Positions 6,640-7,401 of a stretch of 7,401 bases of DNA are shown piece by piece; positions within the stretch are counted from its first letter, which is position 1, and each line of letters begins with the position of its first letter. The DNA is from Treponema sp. (GTDB lineage: Bacteria > Spirochaetota > Spirochaetia > Treponematales > Breznakiellaceae): assembly GCA_020216655.1 (NCBI GenBank), contig JAIWNU010000192.1, forward strand, positions 1 to 7,401, written 5' to 3'. The position numbers were made by a program, and so were the translations under genes. The notes under the pieces are model-generated. The model was not told the DNA's origin, ran no database searches, and saw only the letters and a program-made list of their open reading frames with translations.

Positions 6640-7284
6640 CTAGAAATTTGCTGGTATTGTTTTTGTCAGGGCTCCGGTATTTCCTTCGGGGTCTTCTGCC
6701 CAGAGGGCAAAGGCAAACACTGTGGAAGGAATGCCAAGGGCCTTAAGGCTTCCCGAAGAAGCTGATACAGGCACCGACTTTACCAGAGCGCCATCCTTAT
6801 CATAACATAAGATAGTGTTTTTAGGATAGGCAGAACGGATAGTATAGGAATCCCCCATAATCTGGAGCTGAGGAAATGCATACCTGCTTTGGAGCGGCGC
6901 ATCGAGGCCGATCATTTTTTCTGTCCGTTCCCCACCCTTGTCGGTAAGAATAATACGGTACAGGCCACGGGGCAGCGGACTTTCATCAACCATAGATATA
7001 CTATGACTTCCAATCCACAATTGGTTATCCCTGTTTACCTTGAGCCAATCTGCAGAATTTAGGGTCCAGTAAAGTTGTTGGTCATCATGTATGATATAAA
7101 TGTTGTCCAGGTCTTCGTTACCGTCTTCATCCTGAGCCAGCACAAAAAGGCTCAGCTGTTCTTTGATGCCCTTGGAGGTCTCGGTATATATAAGCTTGTA
7201 ACTGTAGTTTTGAATTTGCGGAACAGAGCGGGAACAGGAAAGCAGCATCAGATTGATGAGTAAAAGGGGCAACATTCGGCGCAT
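6640..7284 (-). CDS. Predicted small lipoprotein, unknown function
   Basis: From the start at 7284 this is 214 residues: MRRM, a hydrophobic stretch (LPLLLINLMLL), then LLSC with Cys17 as the likely lipidated residue. This is a short lipoprotein signal peptide of spirochaete style, so the mature protein should be membrane-anchored outside the inner membrane. The rest is beta-rich with an acidic patch (AQDEDGNEDLDN) and aromatic residues; I recognise no family. The frame is open back to the window edge and an ATG at 7359 would add 25 residues before the signal peptide. I prefer 7284, or the ATG at 7275, because these put the lipobox at normal distance from the N-terminus. A candidate promoter lies directly upstream. 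First gene of the leftward series, 37 bp before trmB. Confidence 0.8.
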   Translation of the reverse strand: MRRMLPLLLINLMLLSCSRSVPQIQNYSYKLIYTETSKGIKEQLSLFVLAQDEDGNEDLDNIYIIHDDQQLYWTLNSADWLKVNRDNQLWIGSHSISMVDESPLPRGLYRIILTDKGGERTEKMIGLDAPLQSRYAFPQLQIMGDSYTIRSAYPKNTILCYDKDGALVKSVPVSASSGSLKALGIPSTVFAFALWAEDPEGNTGALTKTIPANF

Positions 7285-7290
7285 GTCCCT

Positions 7291-7319
7291 ATCATATCGC
7301 CCTTGTGTTATCCCCGCAA
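7291..7319 (-). promoter_or_regulatory. Candidate sigma-70 promoter for the leftward operon
   Basis: On the minus strand TTGCGG (7314-7319) and TATGAT (7291-7296) are separated by 17 bp, near consensus. Transcription would start around 7284, at or just before the proposed lipoprotein start, giving a leaderless or very short-leader mRNA. No other promoter of this quality was seen further down, so it could serve the whole series to hrpB. This is pattern-based only. Confidence 0.5.
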
Positions 7320-7330
7320 GAGCATATACT
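7303..7330 (+). promoter_or_regulatory. Candidate weaker divergent promoter, rightward
   Basis: TTGTGT (7303-7308) and TATACT (7325-7330) are 16 bp apart on the plus strand. The elements interleave with the leftward promoter, so the two could not be occupied at once. It would start at about 7337, just before the ATG at 7339. Supported by pattern only. Confidence 0.3.
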
Positions 7331-7338
7331 CTGAACAT

Positions 7339-7401
7339 ATGCAGGTACAGCGAATCCATGAAGAAAGCAGCCGCGATGAACAGCGGGGAAGTTTTGTCCT
7401 C
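7339..7401 (+). CDS. Possible start of a rightward gene, cut by the window edge
   Basis: ATG at 7339 opens a frame to the window end, giving 21 residues, MQVQRIHEESSRDEQRGSF and two more. The composition is charged and protein-like. There is no clear Shine-Dalgarno, and a second ATG in another frame at 7358 competes. The leftward frame opposite is also open. Too short to identify. Confidence 0.3.
   Translation, partial: MQVQRIHEESSRDEQRGSFVL

Noticed and set aside
7285..7359. N-terminal extension of the lipoprotein to the ATG at 7359
   Set aside because: It would place about 25 unrelated residues before a normal lipoprotein signal peptide and would run over the candidate promoter.

Overview
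The window is about 7.4 kb from a bacterial chromosome, most likely a spirochaete of the Treponema group. This is inferred from the gene set and the style of the proteins (a short lipobox lipoprotein, two membrane-anchored proteins of no family I recognise, a trmB-ligA pair), not from a marker gene. Host genes are moderately GC-rich. The left 1.2 kb is visibly more AT-rich and is a foreign element.

Layout: positions 1-1230 hold an IS3-family insertion sequence read rightward, with orfA and orfB joined by a canonical -1 slippery site. The first roughly 16 bases of its left end lie outside the window. It is inserted in hrpB, a leftward DExH helicase gene, and cuts it at helicase motif VI. The 3' half of hrpB should lie to the left of the window.

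Everything from about 7284 down to the IS reads leftward in a compact, operon-like series: a small lipoprotein, trmB (tRNA m7G46 methyltransferase), ligA (NAD+-dependent DNA ligase), two adjacent membrane-anchored proteins that are paralogues of each other, and the truncated hrpB. Junctions are 37 bp, a 1-bp overlap, an 11-bp overlap, 9 bp and 3 bp, so co-transcription and translational coupling are likely. The trmB, ligA and hrpB products act on tRNA, DNA and RNA. The two paralogues and the lipoprotein are envelope proteins with no visible link to those jobs. The right edge carries a divergent promoter region and possibly the first codons of a rightward gene.

I found no CRISPR array, tRNA, rRNA, defence island or clear new system. 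The points most worth a second look are the IS disruption of hrpB at motif VI, the tandem paralogue pair, and a LigA with a clamp-binding-like C-terminal tail and a Gln where the family usually has Glu beside the catalytic lysine.
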